Positions 38,573-48,073 are shown, counted from the stretch's first letter. The stretch: 64,000 nt of DNA from Halomonas alkalisoli (GCF_021412585.1 NZ_JAKCMI010000037.1:124001-188000); one strand, 5' to 3'. Notes: generated from the letters alone by a model not told the origin. Numbers and translations: made by a program.

Positions 38573-40480
38573 TCAGTTTCCTGCCACGGTGCCGGTGTCA
38601 TTCTCCAACGCCTCCCGCAATTCCTCGACATCCACTTCCTCTTCGTCCAGCAGCCAGGCATCGGTCATGGCCCTGGCCAGGTGCGCCGCATGGGTACTAC
38701 CCCCACCGGCATTCTCCACGATCACCGCCACGGCGATCTGTGGGTCTTCCAGCGGCGCGAAGGCCATGAACAGCGCATGATCGCGCAGGCGCTCGGCCAG
38801 TTCCTCGGCGTTATAGCGCTGGTCCTGCCCCAGCGAGAAGACCTGGGCGGTACCCGACTTGCCCCCCATGCGATACTCGAGCCCCACCCCGGTTCGGCGA
38901 GCGGTCCCCTCATGCCCGGTGAGCACCTTCTCCATGCCGGAAAAGATCCTGTCCCACCAGTAATCGTTATCGATATCCAGGGCCGGTGGGGTATTCGGCA
39001 AGTCGACCTCGACGGGCTCCCCTCCGATACGGCTTGCCAGGCGCGGCTTCACCCACTCGCCCCGATTGGCGAGGACGGCCGTGGCAGTGGCCAGCTGCAG
39101 CGGCGTGACCTGCCAGTAGCCCTGGCCGATACCCACCGACAGCGTTTCACCGGGATACCAGGGCTGACCGAAACGGCCACGCTTCCAGTCCCGCGAAGGC
39201 ATCAGAGCGGTACTTTCGCCGAATATGTCATGACCCACCCGCTGCCCGAAGCCGAAGGCACTCATCTGATCATGCAGACGATCGATGCCGAGATCATGGG
39301 CCAGCGAATAGTAATAGGTGTTGTTGGAAACGGCGATCGAGCGCTCCATGTCGACACGCCCATGCCCCCAGCGCAGCCAGTTGCGATAGCGGCGGCTGTC
39401 ATTGGGCAACTGGTAGAAGCCCGGGTCGTTGATGGTGCGATCCGGGGTGATCACCCCTTCGGCCAGGCCCGCCATGGCCAGGAACGGCTTGATCGTCGAA
39501 CCCGGCGGATACTGGCCCCGGATAGCCCGGTTGAACAGCGGCAGGTCGAGATCTTCCTGCAGCGCCCGATAGGAGGCGAAGTCGATGCCGGTAACGAACT
39601 GGTTGCTGTCGAAGCCCGGGGCCGAGACCATGGCCAGGATCTCGCCGGTGGCGGGGGCGATGGCCACGATGGAGCCACGCCGCCCATCGAGCAGCTCATA
39701 GGCCAGGCTCTGAAGCCCCATGTCGAGGGTCAGGGTCAGATCCTGGCCTGGCACGGGGTCCGTGCGCCCCAGCTCGCGAAGCACCCGCCCCCGGGCGTTG
39801 GTCTCGACCTTGCGCAGCCCCGCCTGGCCGTGGAGCACATCCTCGTAGAAGCGCTCGACCCCGGTCTTGCCAATGAAGTGCGTCCCGGCGTAGCGGCCAA
39901 GGTCCAGCGTCTTCATCTCCTCGGCATTGATGCGACCGACATAGCCCAAGGCATGCGCCGTGATATTGGCATCGGGGTAGTAGCGCAGCAACTGAGCCTC
40001 GACCTCGATGCCCGGCAGACGATGCCGGTTGACCGCCAGGCGGGCGATCTGGGCTTCATCCAGGTCGCTCATCAACAGCGCCGGCTGGAAGGGACGCTGA
40101 CGCTGGCGCGAGCGCAGCCGAAAGGCCTCGGCCTCCTCTGCGGAAAGCTCCAGCAAGGCCTCCAGCAAATCGAGCGTGCCGTCCAGGTCCTCGACCCGCT
40201 CGCGGATCAGCGTGAGGTTGTAGGTGGGCCGGTTTTCGGCCAGCAGCACCCCATTGCGATCCTGAATCAGGCCCCGGGTCGGCGGCAGGGGCTCGACCCG
40301 CACGCGATTCTTTTCGGAGCGGGTGCTGTAGACCTCATGCTGCACCACCTGCAGGTAGACCAGTCGGCCCATCAGCAGGCCGGTCAATGCCACGATCAGC
40401 AAACCGGCCAGCAGCGAACGGACTCGAAAGATGCGCAGCTCTTGCTGCGGATTCTTGAGGGTGTCACGGCGATCGCGCAT
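38573..40480 (-). CDS. mrdA: penicillin-binding protein 2 (elongation transpeptidase)
   Basis: 635 residues. One N-terminal membrane helix (LLAGLLIVALTGLLMG), a pedestal domain beginning near LPPTRGLIQDRNGVLLAENR, then the transpeptidase domain with PPGSTIKPFLAMAG (SxxK), SNNTYYYSL (SxN) and GGKSGTAQVF (KSG). It crosslinks side-wall peptidoglycan with RodA, encoded next. The ATG at 40480 follows GAGG; rlmH is 42 bp upstream. Confidence 0.96.
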   Translation of the reverse strand: MRDRRDTLKNPQQELRIFRVRSLLAGLLIVALTGLLMGRLVYLQVVQHEVYSTRSEKNRVRVEPLPPTRGLIQDRNGVLLAENRPTYNLTLIRERVEDLDGTLDLLEALLELSAEEAEAFRLRSRQRQRPFQPALLMSDLDEAQIARLAVNRHRLPGIEVEAQLLRYYPDANITAHALGYVGRINAEEMKTLDLGRYAGTHFIGKTGVERFYEDVLHGQAGLRKVETNARGRVLRELGRTDPVPGQDLTLTLDMGLQSLAYELLDGRRGSIVAIAPATGEILAMVSAPGFDSNQFVTGIDFASYRALQEDLDLPLFNRAIRGQYPPGSTIKPFLAMAGLAEGVITPDRTINDPGFYQLPNDSRRYRNWLRWGHGRVDMERSIAVSNNTYYYSLAHDLGIDRLHDQMSAFGFGQRVGHDIFGESTALMPSRDWKRGRFGQPWYPGETLSVGIGQGYWQVTPLQLATATAVLANRGEWVKPRLASRIGGEPVEVDLPNTPPALDIDNDYWWDRIFSGMEKVLTGHEGTARRTGVGLEYRMGGKSGTAQVFSLGQDQRYNAEELAERLRDHALFMAFAPLEDPQIAVAVIVENAGGGSTHAAHLARAMTDAWLLDEEEVDVEELREALENDTGTVAGN

Positions 40481-40522
40481 GCCGGCAATGACCTCTAATG
40501 AGTGTTCCGGGGGACCCGCCGA

Positions 40523-40990
40523 TCAGCGGTGATAGGGATGCCCCACCATCAGGGTCCAGGCGCGGTAGAGTTGTTCGGCCAGGATCACCCTGACCAGTGG
40601 ATGCGGCAAGGTCAGCGGCGACAGTGACCATCGCCGGTCGGCGCTGGCGGAGAGCTCCGGCGAGAGCCCATCGGGGCCTCCCACCATCAGCACCACGTCG
40701 CGTCCTTCCAGACGCCACGCCTCGCCTTCACGCGCCAGGCGCTCGGTACTCCAGGCCTGGCCTTCGACTTCCAGCGCCACCGTGAACTCATCCCCCCGCA
40801 GGCGTTCACGGATACGCTGCGCCTCGAGGGCAACGGCGCGAGCCACGTCGGCATTCTTGCCCCGCTGCCCCGGGGCGATCTCCTCGATCTCGAGGGCAAA
40901 ATCCCGGGGCAATCGCTTGCGATACTCTTCTATGCCCGTATTGACCCAGGCAGGCATGCGGGTACCCACCGCCAGCAGGCGGATCCTCAT
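40523..40990 (-). CDS. rlmH: 23S rRNA (pseudouridine1915-N3)-methyltransferase
   Basis: 155 residues, the standard length of this SPOUT enzyme. MRIRLLAVGTRMPAWVNTGI begins the protein; VVLMVGGPDGLSPEL and a final SPLTLPHPLVRVILAEQLYR form the trefoil-knot SAM site. It methylates pseudouridine 1915 in helix 69 of the large subunit. ATG overlaps the rsfS stop (ATGA). Confidence 0.96.
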   Translation of the reverse strand: MRIRLLAVGTRMPAWVNTGIEEYRKRLPRDFALEIEEIAPGQRGKNADVARAVALEAQRIRERLRGDEFTVALEVEGQAWSTERLAREGEAWRLEGRDVVLMVGGPDGLSPELSASADRRWSLSPLTLPHPLVRVILAEQLYRAWTLMVGHPYHR

Positions 40991-41349
40991 GCGCCACCGC
41001 GCTCCTCTCTGAGCTCGAGGTCGCTCGGCAGGTCGGCCCAGAGACGTTCGAGATCGTATAGCTGGCGGGTTTCGGGGAGCATCACATGCACGACCAGATC
41101 GCCGAGGTCCACCAGCACCCAGTCCGAGCCGGCCTGCCCTTCGACACCCAGGGGCGGATGGCCACCGGCCTTGGACTGCTCGACAATGTGGTTGGCCAGC
41201 GCAGCCACGTGCCGGGTGGAAGTCCCGCTAGCCACTATCATCAGGTCGGTCACGCTGGTGAGTCGCGATACGTCCAGCATGGCCACGTCCTTGGCCTTGA
41301 GGTCTTCCAGTGCATCTACCACCAATGTCTTGAGCGAATCGTTGTGCAT
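40987..41349 (-). CDS. rsfS: ribosomal silencing factor
   Basis: 120 residues. ALEDLKAKDVAMLDVSRLTS, then MIVASGTSTRHVAALANHIVE and WVLVDLGDLVVHVMLPETRQ are the conserved blocks of RsfS (YbeB/Iojap), which binds ribosomal protein L14 and blocks subunit joining under starvation. It lies between nadD and rlmH as in other gammaproteobacteria and overlaps rlmH by 4 bases. Confidence 0.96.
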   Translation of the reverse strand: MHNDSLKTLVVDALEDLKAKDVAMLDVSRLTSVTDLMIVASGTSTRHVAALANHIVEQSKAGGHPPLGVEGQAGSDWVLVDLGDLVVHVMLPETRQLYDLERLWADLPSDLELREERGGA

Positions 41350-41416
41350 AGCCCCTCGTCAACGGGAAGTCTTGGTCGGAACCCATTGTAGCGTCTTGCG
41401 CGGCCCCTGGCAGCGT

Positions 41417-42064
41417 TCAATGCTGCCGATATAGTGCTCTTTCGTGAATTCGCGCCTCCACGGCCTCGGGGAGCAGATAGCGGATACTGCTGCCTGCGGC
41501 CAGCCGGCGACGCACTTCGGTGGCCGAGATCGCCATTCGCGTCGGCAGCGCCAGGCGCAACAGGCTTCCCGCAGGGTGCTGAAACAGTGCCTTACAGCTA
41601 TCGACCTCCCGCCGGGCAATCAGTTCTACCAGTGCATCGGGCAATGGCGCGTCGTGGTCCGGGCGATCGATCACCACCAGATGGGCCAGCTCGAAGAGGC
41701 GTTCCGGCGTTCGCCAGTCCGCCAGCCGGAGGAAGGCGTCATGCCCCAGCGCCATCACCAGCCGCGCCTGGGCGCCGTACTCCTCCCGCAGGCTGGCCAG
41801 GGTATCGGCGCTGTAGGAAGGCCCGTGGCGTTCGAGCTCACGGGCATCGGCCATCAGGCCCGGTGTCTGGCCGATGCCCAGCCTCAGCAGTGCGAGACGC
41901 TCTTCAGGCGGCACCGAGGGCTCGTCACGCAGCGGCGGCATGCTGGCAGGCACCATGTGCACCCGGTCGAGATTCAGGCATTCGCGCAATTCGACGGCGC
42001 TGCGCAGGTGGCCCAGGTGCACCGGGTCGAAGGTCCCTCCCAGCATGCCGATACGCTGCGGCAT
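41417..42064 (-). CDS. nadD: nicotinate-nucleotide adenylyltransferase
   Basis: 215 residues from ATG 42064, with GGGGGAC 7 bases upstream; the frame is open further upstream but that part overlaps proA. It converts nicotinate mononucleotide and ATP to deamido-NAD. The nucleotidyltransferase start GMLGGTFDPVHLGHLRSAVE and the C-terminal MAISATEVRRRLAAGSSIRY (ISSTxxR equivalent) are conserved. Confidence 0.96.
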   Translation of the reverse strand: MPQRIGMLGGTFDPVHLGHLRSAVELRECLNLDRVHMVPASMPPLRDEPSVPPEERLALLRLGIGQTPGLMADARELERHGPSYSADTLASLREEYGAQARLVMALGHDAFLRLADWRTPERLFELAHLVVIDRPDHDAPLPDALVELIARREVDSCKALFQHPAGSLLRLALPTRMAISATEVRRRLAAGSSIRYLLPEAVEARIHERALYRQH

Positions 42065-42108
42065 GGCTACGTCCCCCTGGCCAGCCGAGGCTCCCGGGCC
42101 CCGCCGGC

Positions 42109-43413
42109 TCACCCTCTTACCTGGCCATCGCCCAGCACCACGTACTTGCGTGTGGTGAGGCCCTCGAGGCCCACCGGACCACGGGCGTGCAGCTTGTCGG
42201 TGGAGACCCCGATTTCCGCACCAAGGCCATACTCGAAACCGTCGGCGAAACGGGTCGAGGCATTGACCATCACCGAACTGGAATCGACCTCGGTCATGAA
42301 GCGACGGGCCAGGCCATAGTGCTCGGTGACGATGGCGTCGGTATGGTGCGAGCCGTAGCGTTCGATATGCGCGATCGCCGCGTCCATGCCGTCGACCACG
42401 CGAATCGCCAACACCGGCGCCAGGTACTCGGCTTCCCAGTCCGCCTCGCTGGCGGGGGTGGCGCTCTTCAGCACGCGGCACGTCCGCTCGCAGCCACGCA
42501 GCTCGACCCCATGCTCGGCATAGGCGTCAGCCAGCCGGGGCAGGAGCGAGTCGGCCAGCGGCGCATCGATCAGCAGCGTCTCCATGGTGTTGCAAGTGCC
42601 GTAGCGCTGGGTCTTGGCATTGATCGCGATGGCCATGGCCTTTTCCGGATCGGCGGTGGCATCGATATAGACGTGGCAGACCCCGTCCAGGTGCTTGATC
42701 ACCGGCACACGCGCCTCTCGGGTGATGCGCTCGATCAACGACTTGCCCCCACGGGGAATGATCACGTCCACATATTCCGGCATGGCGATCAAGCGTCCCA
42801 CGGCGGCGCGATCAGTGGTCGCCACCACCTGCACCGCGGCGTCGGGCAGCCCGGCCTCGAGCAGGCCCGCGCCGATACAGGCGGAAATGGCGGCGTTGGA
42901 CTCGCTGGCCTCCGAACCGCCGCGCAGTATGCAGGCATTGCCGGACTTGAGGCACAGGCTGGCAGCCTCGAGGGTCACATTGGGGCGCGACTCGTAGATG
43001 ATGCCGATCACACCGAGCGGTACCCGCATCTGGCCAACCTGGATGCCGCTGGGTCGCATCCTCATGCCATCGATCTCCCCCACCGGGTCGGGCAGGGCTG
43101 CGACTTGCCTGAGGCCTTCCACCATGGCGTCCAGTCGTCCATCATCGAGCGCCAGGCGGTCCAGCAGGGCAGCATCGAGTCCGCTGTCGCGGCCACGGGC
43201 CAGATCCCTTGCATTGGCGGCGAGTATCTCGCCGCGACGGCGCTGAAGTTGATCGGCCATGGCCAGCAAGGCACCGTTCTTGTCGGCGGTAACGGCGCGG
43301 CGCATCTGGCTGGCGGCACTACGGGCAGCCTGGCCTAGCCGCACCATGTAGGCATCGACATCGACGACGGCCTGGCCGGCGGTGGATTCGGTTCGAGAGG
43401 CGTGAGCGGACAT
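42109..43413 (-). CDS. proA: gamma-glutamyl phosphate reductase
   Basis: 434 residues, second enzyme of proline synthesis, important in osmoadaptation. Aldehyde-dehydrogenase fold: [36 protein letters not shown], the catalytic cysteine in [15 protein letters not shown] and the C-terminal [20 protein letters not shown] lies 13 bases before the ATG, rather far, so the true start may be slightly internal. It heads the run into nadD and diverges from the GGDEF-like pair. The leader holds a 7-bp hairpin (43438-43455). Confidence 0.96.
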   Translation of the reverse strand: MSAHASRTESTAGQAVVDVDAYMVRLGQAARSAASQMRRAVTADKNGALLAMADQLQRRRGEILAANARDLARGRDSGLDAALLDRLALDDGRLDAMVEGLRQVAALPDPVGEIDGMRMRPSGIQVGQMRVPLGVIGIIYESRPNVTLEAASLCLKSGNACILRGGSEASESNAAISACIGAGLLEAGLPDAAVQVVATTDRAAVGRLIAMPEYVDVIIPRGGKSLIERITREARVPVIKHLDGVCHVYIDATADPEKAMAIAINAKTQRYGTCNTMETLLIDAPLADSLLPRLADAYAEHGVELRGCERTCRVLKSATPASEADWEAEYLAPVLAIRVVDGMDAAIAHIERYGSHHTDAIVTEHYGLARRFMTEVDSSSVMVNASTRFADGFEYGLGAEIGVSTDKLHARGPVGLEGLTTRKYVVLGDGQVRG

Positions 43414-43437
43414 GCGGTATCAATATCTCCTGGGCAA

Positions 43438-43468
43438 CAGCCTCAGAGGAGGCTGTGGACGTTATACT
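43438..43468. promoter_or_regulatory. divergent promoter region between proA and the GGDEF-like genes
   Basis: TATACT at 43463-43468 on the plus strand is a possible -10 for the membrane protein gene, and the same bases read TATAAC on the minus strand for proA. CAGCCTC-AGAG-GAGGCTG at 43438-43455 would be a hairpin in the proA leader. No good -35 was found in either direction. Confidence 0.35.
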
Positions 43469-43508
43469 GGCGCGACTTCGTGTCGATCATCATAGATAGT
43501 AAGGCACC

Positions 43509-44381
43509 ATGCAAAGCAAGTACAAAGTCGGACTGATGCGCCTGAACCTGTTGGCCGCGGCACTGCTTCTGGCGCTCCTGGCCTACCAGACGGAGCTCTT
43601 CGCCAGTGCCCTGCTGCTGTGGCTGGCGGTCACCTGGCTGACGGTGACCGCCGCCCTGCTTGAATTCAGTCATCGCCGGCCCGCCACGATCCCCTGGCAG
43701 CTGCTGCCAAGCCTGCTGCTGGCCGGCCTGCTGTGGACGGACCCCGAGCGCCATGCCCTTTGGATCTGGGGATGGCCGGCTCTGCTGATGCTGCCCCAGC
43801 CGAGGTGGATGCTGGGCGTCACCTTCGCCCTGGCAGGCCTTGCCTGGTGGTCGCTCATCGGCCTGCTCGGCTTCGAGCAGGCCCTCTTCTCCGGCCTGCT
43901 CCTGCTGACGCTGATGCTGCTCGGGCTGGCGCGGAACCTTCAACTCCAGCCGCTGCGACTCGCCTCACGCCAGCGCGTCCGCCTGGCTCCCGGGCTTCCG
44001 CTATGGACCGCACACCAGCTGGCCACCGACCTGCGTCGTGAGCGCGCACGCTGCCGCCGCGAAGGGGTACATGGTGAATTGCTGCTGCTGGGCACCTCGC
44101 GCCATCTGCTCTGGCCACTGGCTCAGGACCTGTGTCGCCAGACCCACGATTTCGAGACCTGCTACCGTCTCAACCAGCGGACGCTGGCCGCCCTCCTGCT
44201 CAGCCGGGACCCGGAGCAGGCCAGATCCCGACGCCAGGAGCTGCTCAACGGTCTGCGCGCCCCGGTGAAGGCACGGTTCACCATACTCGAAGTCGCAAGC
44301 TCTCTCGACGAGCAACTGGCACGATTCGACCAGCAGGACGTCGCCCTGGCGGTCGACCCGGAGGTCGATCATGGACGATGA
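43509..44381 (+). CDS. membrane protein with degenerate GGDEF-like C-terminal domain (first of pair)
   Basis: 290 residues. Five or six hydrophobic helices fill residues 10-140 (LNLLAAALLLALLAYQ, then WQLLPSLLLAGLLWT and others). The rest resembles a GGDEF domain by spacing, but where RxGGDEF is expected it reads YRLNQRTLAALLLSRD, so the active loop is absent and diguanylate cyclase activity is not expected. AAGG lies just before ATG 43509. It overlaps the next gene by 11 bp. Function unknown; the assignment rests mainly on similarity to its neighbour. Confidence 0.5.
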   Translation: MQSKYKVGLMRLNLLAAALLLALLAYQTELFASALLLWLAVTWLTVTAALLEFSHRRPATIPWQLLPSLLLAGLLWTDPERHALWIWGWPALLMLPQPRWMLGVTFALAGLAWWSLIGLLGFEQALFSGLLLLTLMLLGLARNLQLQPLRLASRQRVRLAPGLPLWTAHQLATDLRRERARCRREGVHGELLLLGTSRHLLWPLAQDLCRQTHDFETCYRLNQRTLAALLLSRDPEQARSRRQELLNGLRAPVKARFTILEVASSLDEQLARFDQQDVALAVDPEVDHGR

Positions 44382-45306
44382 GGGCAAGTGGTCGTCGATC
44401 CGCACTGCCATCGCCTATGCTGCCGGCTCCCTGCTGCTGGGCGGCTACGCCCTGTGGCACTACCTGATGGGCGACTACGACCGTATCCTGATCCCTGCCA
44501 TCCTGGCCCTGTTGATACTCGTCGCCACGCTGCTGCGCCTCGCGCTGGCCACCAGGGCGCGCCTCTCGGCCTATCTGGTGCTGATAGCCGGCTACCTGAT
44601 GCTGGCGCTGGAACTCCCCCAACTGGATAACGCCGCCCCCTTCTGGGCCGGCCTGGCGCCGCTACTGACGCTGCTGCTGGTGCCTCTGCCCCCGGCCATA
44701 CTGCTCAACATCCTGCTGGCACCGGTGTGGCTGGTTCTGGTCAACGATGGGCAGCTCAACAGCGAACTGGCCCTGGGTTACCTCGCCCTGATGGTCGTTA
44801 CGGCACTGGCTCCCTGGGAGCAGAACCGCCAGCAGGCCCTGCTGAAGGCCACCGACCCCAGGGACCCCGAGTGCAATGCACTGGCCAAGGATACCCTGGA
44901 CGAACTCCTTGCCAGCGAGTACCAGCGCACCGAACTGCTCCACCAGCCGCTGGCCGTTCTGGTCATCCATCTGCCACAGCTGGAAATGGCCAGCGAGCAG
45001 TTCGGCAGCCGGACACGCCAGGCGCTACTGGACACACTATGCTGGGAGGTCAATCGCTGCTCCCGACGGCACGACTTCCTGGGACGCCATGGCCAGGCCA
45101 CCTTCTGGCTGGTGCTGCCCGATACCAGCGAGAGCGGCGCCCAGATGGTCCAACAGCGAATCGAGCAGGCCGTCGACCGCATGGTACTCGTGGATACCGG
45201 ACCACTGCGCGCGCCCACCCTGCTCTGCCAGCGCCTCGTCGGCGAGTCATGGCAGCGTTTCGAACAGCGCCTGCAGACGCTGACCCGACGACTCACAGAA
45301 CAGTGA
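44371..45306 (+). CDS. membrane protein with degenerate GGDEF-like C-terminal domain (second of pair)
   Basis: 311 residues. Five or six membrane helices (about 10-150), then a domain whose start DPRDPECNALAKDTLDELLA recalls the DxLTGLxNRRxFxxxL block of GGDEF proteins, followed by QPLAVLVIHLPQLE. The signature loop reads FLGRHGQATFWLVLPDTSES where the family has RxGGDEFxxLLP, so GG, D/E and E are lost. ATG has GGAGG 6 bases upstream, inside the preceding gene, so translation is coupled. It could be a c-di-GMP or nucleotide sensor, or merely structural. Confidence 0.6.
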   Translation: MDDEGKWSSIRTAIAYAAGSLLLGGYALWHYLMGDYDRILIPAILALLILVATLLRLALATRARLSAYLVLIAGYLMLALELPQLDNAAPFWAGLAPLLTLLLVPLPPAILLNILLAPVWLVLVNDGQLNSELALGYLALMVVTALAPWEQNRQQALLKATDPRDPECNALAKDTLDELLASEYQRTELLHQPLAVLVIHLPQLEMASEQFGSRTRQALLDTLCWEVNRCSRRHDFLGRHGQATFWLVLPDTSESGAQMVQQRIEQAVDRMVLVDTGPLRAPTLLCQRLVGESWQRFEQRLQTLTRRLTEQ

Positions 45307-45336
45307 TACACGCCGCCCCCATCAAGGAGCCGATGC

Positions 45337-46740
45337 TTGAGCCTGACCGAGACCCTTTACCAGCTCGCCCCCTCGCCGGGAATGCTGCTCTTCTTCATTG
45401 GCCTCATCGCCCTGCTCGAGTCCCTGGCGCTGGTTGGCCTGCTACTCCCTGGCGTTATCCTGATCACCGCGGCCGCATCGCTGGCCGGACACCAGGACAT
45501 GGCCATCTCGACCATCCTGCTGGCGGCCTTCGCCGGTGCCGTGATCGGCGACGGGCTTAGCTTCATCCTGGGCTACACCCAGCGCGAACGGGTCACGCGG
45601 CTCTGGCCCTTCTCGCGGCACCCGGAATGGCTGGCACGAGGCGCCCGATTCTTCCAGCGTTACGGCAGCCTGTCGGTGTTCTTCGGACGTTTTGTCGGCC
45701 CGGTGCGCCCGGTGATACCGCTGATTGCCGGCATGCTGCACATGTCGCCGCGCGCCTTTATCTGGGCCAACCTGGCCTCGGCGGCCCTGTGGGCGCCGGC
45801 CTATGTCCTGCCCGGCTACCTGCTGGGCCAGACCTGGCAGCAGCTGCTCGGCCTGCCCCCCGGCCTGGGCGGGCTGCTGATCGCCCTGACGCTGCTGGTG
45901 GTGATGCTTGCGATCACCTTCTCCTGGCTGCGCCAGCAGTTCAGCCGCAGCGGCCGACTCTATCGCCTGCTGGCAAGCGGGGCACGGCGCCACCCGGTCA
46001 TGCGCCGCCTGTGGCTGACGCACAGCTGGCGCGGCCGCAACGAAATCCCGCTGGCCAGCTGGCTGTTGCTGATCTTCTCGCTGGGCGGGCTGTCGGGCCT
46101 GACCATCGCGGTGATACGCCAACGCGGCCCCTTCGAGCTTGATCTCAAGGTCAATGCCCTGTTCGAGAGCCTGGTGGTGCCGGCCTTGCCCGCTGCCGGC
46201 CAGCTGCTGGCGCGCATCGGCGACAGGTACGGCATCCTGGCACTGGTCATCCCCTGGGGGCTCTGGCTACTGGCGAGGCGACACCTGGCGGCGTTGATCC
46301 ATATCGCCGCAGGCCTGGGCGCCATCGCCCTGCTCAATACCCTGGGGAAGGCGATCATTGGCAGGCCGCGACCGGATACCCCGGACTATCTCACCGGCTC
46401 GCTGGCCTACCCGAGCGCCCACGCCTCCTCCGCCGTGGTGCTGTATGGGCTGGCCGCCGCCTTCCTTGCCCAGGGGTTGCCGCACCAGCGACGCTTCTGG
46501 ACCTACTGGGTCGCCATTGCGCTGACGCTACCGATGGCCCTGTCCCGCCTCGTCATCGGCGTACACTGGCTCAGCGACCTGATCGGAGGCGCCCTGCTGG
46601 GGCTGGTGGTCTGCGCGCTTGTCCGCCTCTCCTGGCAGCGCAGGCCCCGCCCGGCCTTGACGCCCTGCCCCTGGATCGCGCTGTCCGCGGCATCACTGGC
46701 CCTGGTCGGTGCGCGGGTGGCCTGGCTGCCACCGGTATAG
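45337..46740 (+). CDS. DedA - PAP2 phosphatase fusion membrane protein
   Basis: 467 residues, two membrane modules. Residues 1-200 are DedA-like (LLESLALVGLLLPGVILITA, then FFGRFVGPVRPVIPLIAGML), a family that includes undecaprenyl-phosphate and phospholipid flippases. Residues 235-445 are a PAP2 phosphatase with all three motifs: KAIIGRPRPD, PSAHASS (PSGH equivalent) and SRLVIGVHWLSD. Coupling lipid movement to dephosphorylation is an attractive reading, for example in undecaprenyl pyrophosphate recycling. The start is TTG at 45337, placed 7 bases after AAGGAG; the nearby ATG is in another frame. It follows the GGDEF-like pair by 30 bp. Confidence 0.85.
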   Translation: MSLTETLYQLAPSPGMLLFFIGLIALLESLALVGLLLPGVILITAAASLAGHQDMAISTILLAAFAGAVIGDGLSFILGYTQRERVTRLWPFSRHPEWLARGARFFQRYGSLSVFFGRFVGPVRPVIPLIAGMLHMSPRAFIWANLASAALWAPAYVLPGYLLGQTWQQLLGLPPGLGGLLIALTLLVVMLAITFSWLRQQFSRSGRLYRLLASGARRHPVMRRLWLTHSWRGRNEIPLASWLLLIFSLGGLSGLTIAVIRQRGPFELDLKVNALFESLVVPALPAAGQLLARIGDRYGILALVIPWGLWLLARRHLAALIHIAAGLGAIALLNTLGKAIIGRPRPDTPDYLTGSLAYPSAHASSAVVLYGLAAAFLAQGLPHQRRFWTYWVAIALTLPMALSRLVIGVHWLSDLIGGALLGLVVCALVRLSWQRRPRPALTPCPWIALSAASLALVGARVAWLPPV

Positions 46741-46790
46741 GCGCGGCCCGGTGGCGACATGGCCCATGCGTCGCTCATCCATTGCTCAGC

Positions 46791-47414
46791 TCAGCCCAGT
46801 GCCAGCCACAGCCCCACCCCGACCATCAGCGAACCGGCGATGCGGTTGAGCAGCCTCACATTGCCGCTCTCGCCGAGCACGCGACGCAAACCGCGTCCGC
46901 CCGCGGCATAGAGCAGCAGGCAGAGGAATTCGATGACCAGGATCAGCGTGATGAGTACGGCCAGCTGGCCCGCCAATGCGCGAGAGGCATCCAGAAAGGG
47001 TGGCAGCAGCGCCACGAAGAAGGCCCAGCCCTTGGGATTGGCCACCGCGGTGACGAACCCCTGCAGCGCCAACTGGCCGCGTGAGGCCGGCGGCAGGTCG
47101 ACGTTCTCGAGGGGGATCGCCATGCGCCCCCGGGAGCGCCACATCATCACGCCCAGATAGCCCAGATAGACACCCCCCACCCATTTGAACAGGGCAAAGA
47201 GCTCCGGCTGGCGCAGCATCAGCGCGGCGACACCGGCACCAGCGGCAACGGCCACCAACCCCACGCCCACCAGCTCGCCGGCCATCATCCACAGGGTGCG
47301 CTTCACGCCCTGGGTCATGCCCAGCACCATCGACAGCGTCATGCACATGCCGGGCGTCAGCGAAACGAAAAGGAAGGTTGGAATGAAGACCGACAGGATC
47401 GATAGCTTGATCAA
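46791..47414 (-). CDS. LysE/RhtB-family amino acid exporter
   Basis: 207 residues from TTG 47414, which shares bases with the ubiX stop (TTGA) and has GGAGAG close upstream. Six membrane helices; SLTPGMCMTLSMVLGMTQGV and AVANPKGWAFFVALLPPFLD are the conserved blocks of LysE/RhtB efflux proteins. It exports amino acids or related metabolites, but the substrate cannot be told. Convergent with the DedA-PAP2 gene across a 50-bp gap with no clear terminator. Confidence 0.88.
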   Translation of the reverse strand: MIKLSILSVFIPTFLFVSLTPGMCMTLSMVLGMTQGVKRTLWMMAGELVGVGLVAVAAGAGVAALMLRQPELFALFKWVGGVYLGYLGVMMWRSRGRMAIPLENVDLPPASRGQLALQGFVTAVANPKGWAFFVALLPPFLDASRALAGQLAVLITLILVIEFLCLLLYAAGGRGLRRVLGESGNVRLLNRIAGSLMVGVGLWLALG

Positions 47415-48073
47415 GCGTTCTCTCCATCGCTCTCTGCACCTTCCGGCTCCCCCCAGCGGGGCATCAACCGATGCTCGATCTCGAGCTGGTTGAGTATCCG
47501 GGCGACGATGAAATCGATCAGGTCGTCGATCCCCTGTGGCCGATGGTAGAACCCCGGCGCGGCGGGCAGGATCACCGCGCCGAGCCGGGACAGCGCCAGC
47601 ATGTGCTCGAGATGGATCGCCGACAGCGGGGTCTCGCGGGGCACCAGGATCAGCTTGCGACGCTCCTTGAGCGCCACGTCGGCGGCCCGCTCGATCAGAT
47701 TGTTGCTGGCGCCGGTGGCCACGGCCGACAGCGTCCCGGTGGAGCAGGGGCAGATCACCATGGCAGACGACGCCCCGGAGCCGGAGGCCACCGGGGCCAT
47801 CCAGTCCTCGCGCCCGAAGCAGCGAATCTGGCCCGGCGCCGCGGCGCTGCGCTCGGTCAGCGCCTGAGCCAGGCGCTCGGGCCTCGCCGGCAGCTCCCGG
47901 TCGGTCTCGGTGGCGATCACCAGATGCGCCGCCTTGGACACCATCACCCACACCGCATGCTCAGCCGCCACCAGCGCCTCGATCAGGCGCAGCCCGTACT
48001 GGGCCCCCGAGGCACCGGTGATGGCGACGGTAACCGGCGCCTTGAAACCCTTCTTAGCCCCCGCCTCAGCCAT
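47411..48073 (-). CDS. ubiX: flavin prenyltransferase
   Basis: 220 residues from ATG 48073, with GGAGG 6 bases upstream; the frame is open further but overlaps mpl. It makes prenylated FMN, the cofactor of UbiD decarboxylases in ubiquinone synthesis. VAITGASGAQYGLRLIEAL, CPCSTGTLSAVATGASNNLI, ERRKLILVPRETPLSAIHL and LPAAPGFYHRPQGIDDLIDF are all conserved. It overlaps mpl by 8 bases and lysE by 4. Confidence 0.95.
   Translation of the reverse strand: MAEAGAKKGFKAPVTVAITGASGAQYGLRLIEALVAAEHAVWVMVSKAAHLVIATETDRELPARPERLAQALTERSAAAPGQIRCFGREDWMAPVASGSGASSAMVICPCSTGTLSAVATGASNNLIERAADVALKERRKLILVPRETPLSAIHLEHMLALSRLGAVILPAAPGFYHRPQGIDDLIDFIVARILNQLEIEHRLMPRWGEPEGAESDGENA

Noticed and set aside
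38471..40498. 675-codon open frame on the plus strand opposite mrdA
   Set aside because: It is the shadow of a strongly conserved penicillin-binding protein gene; low-complexity composition and no motifs.
41434..43338. 634-codon open frame opposite nadD and proA
   Set aside because: Spans two real genes antisense and has no domain signature; a GC-skew artefact of codon structure.
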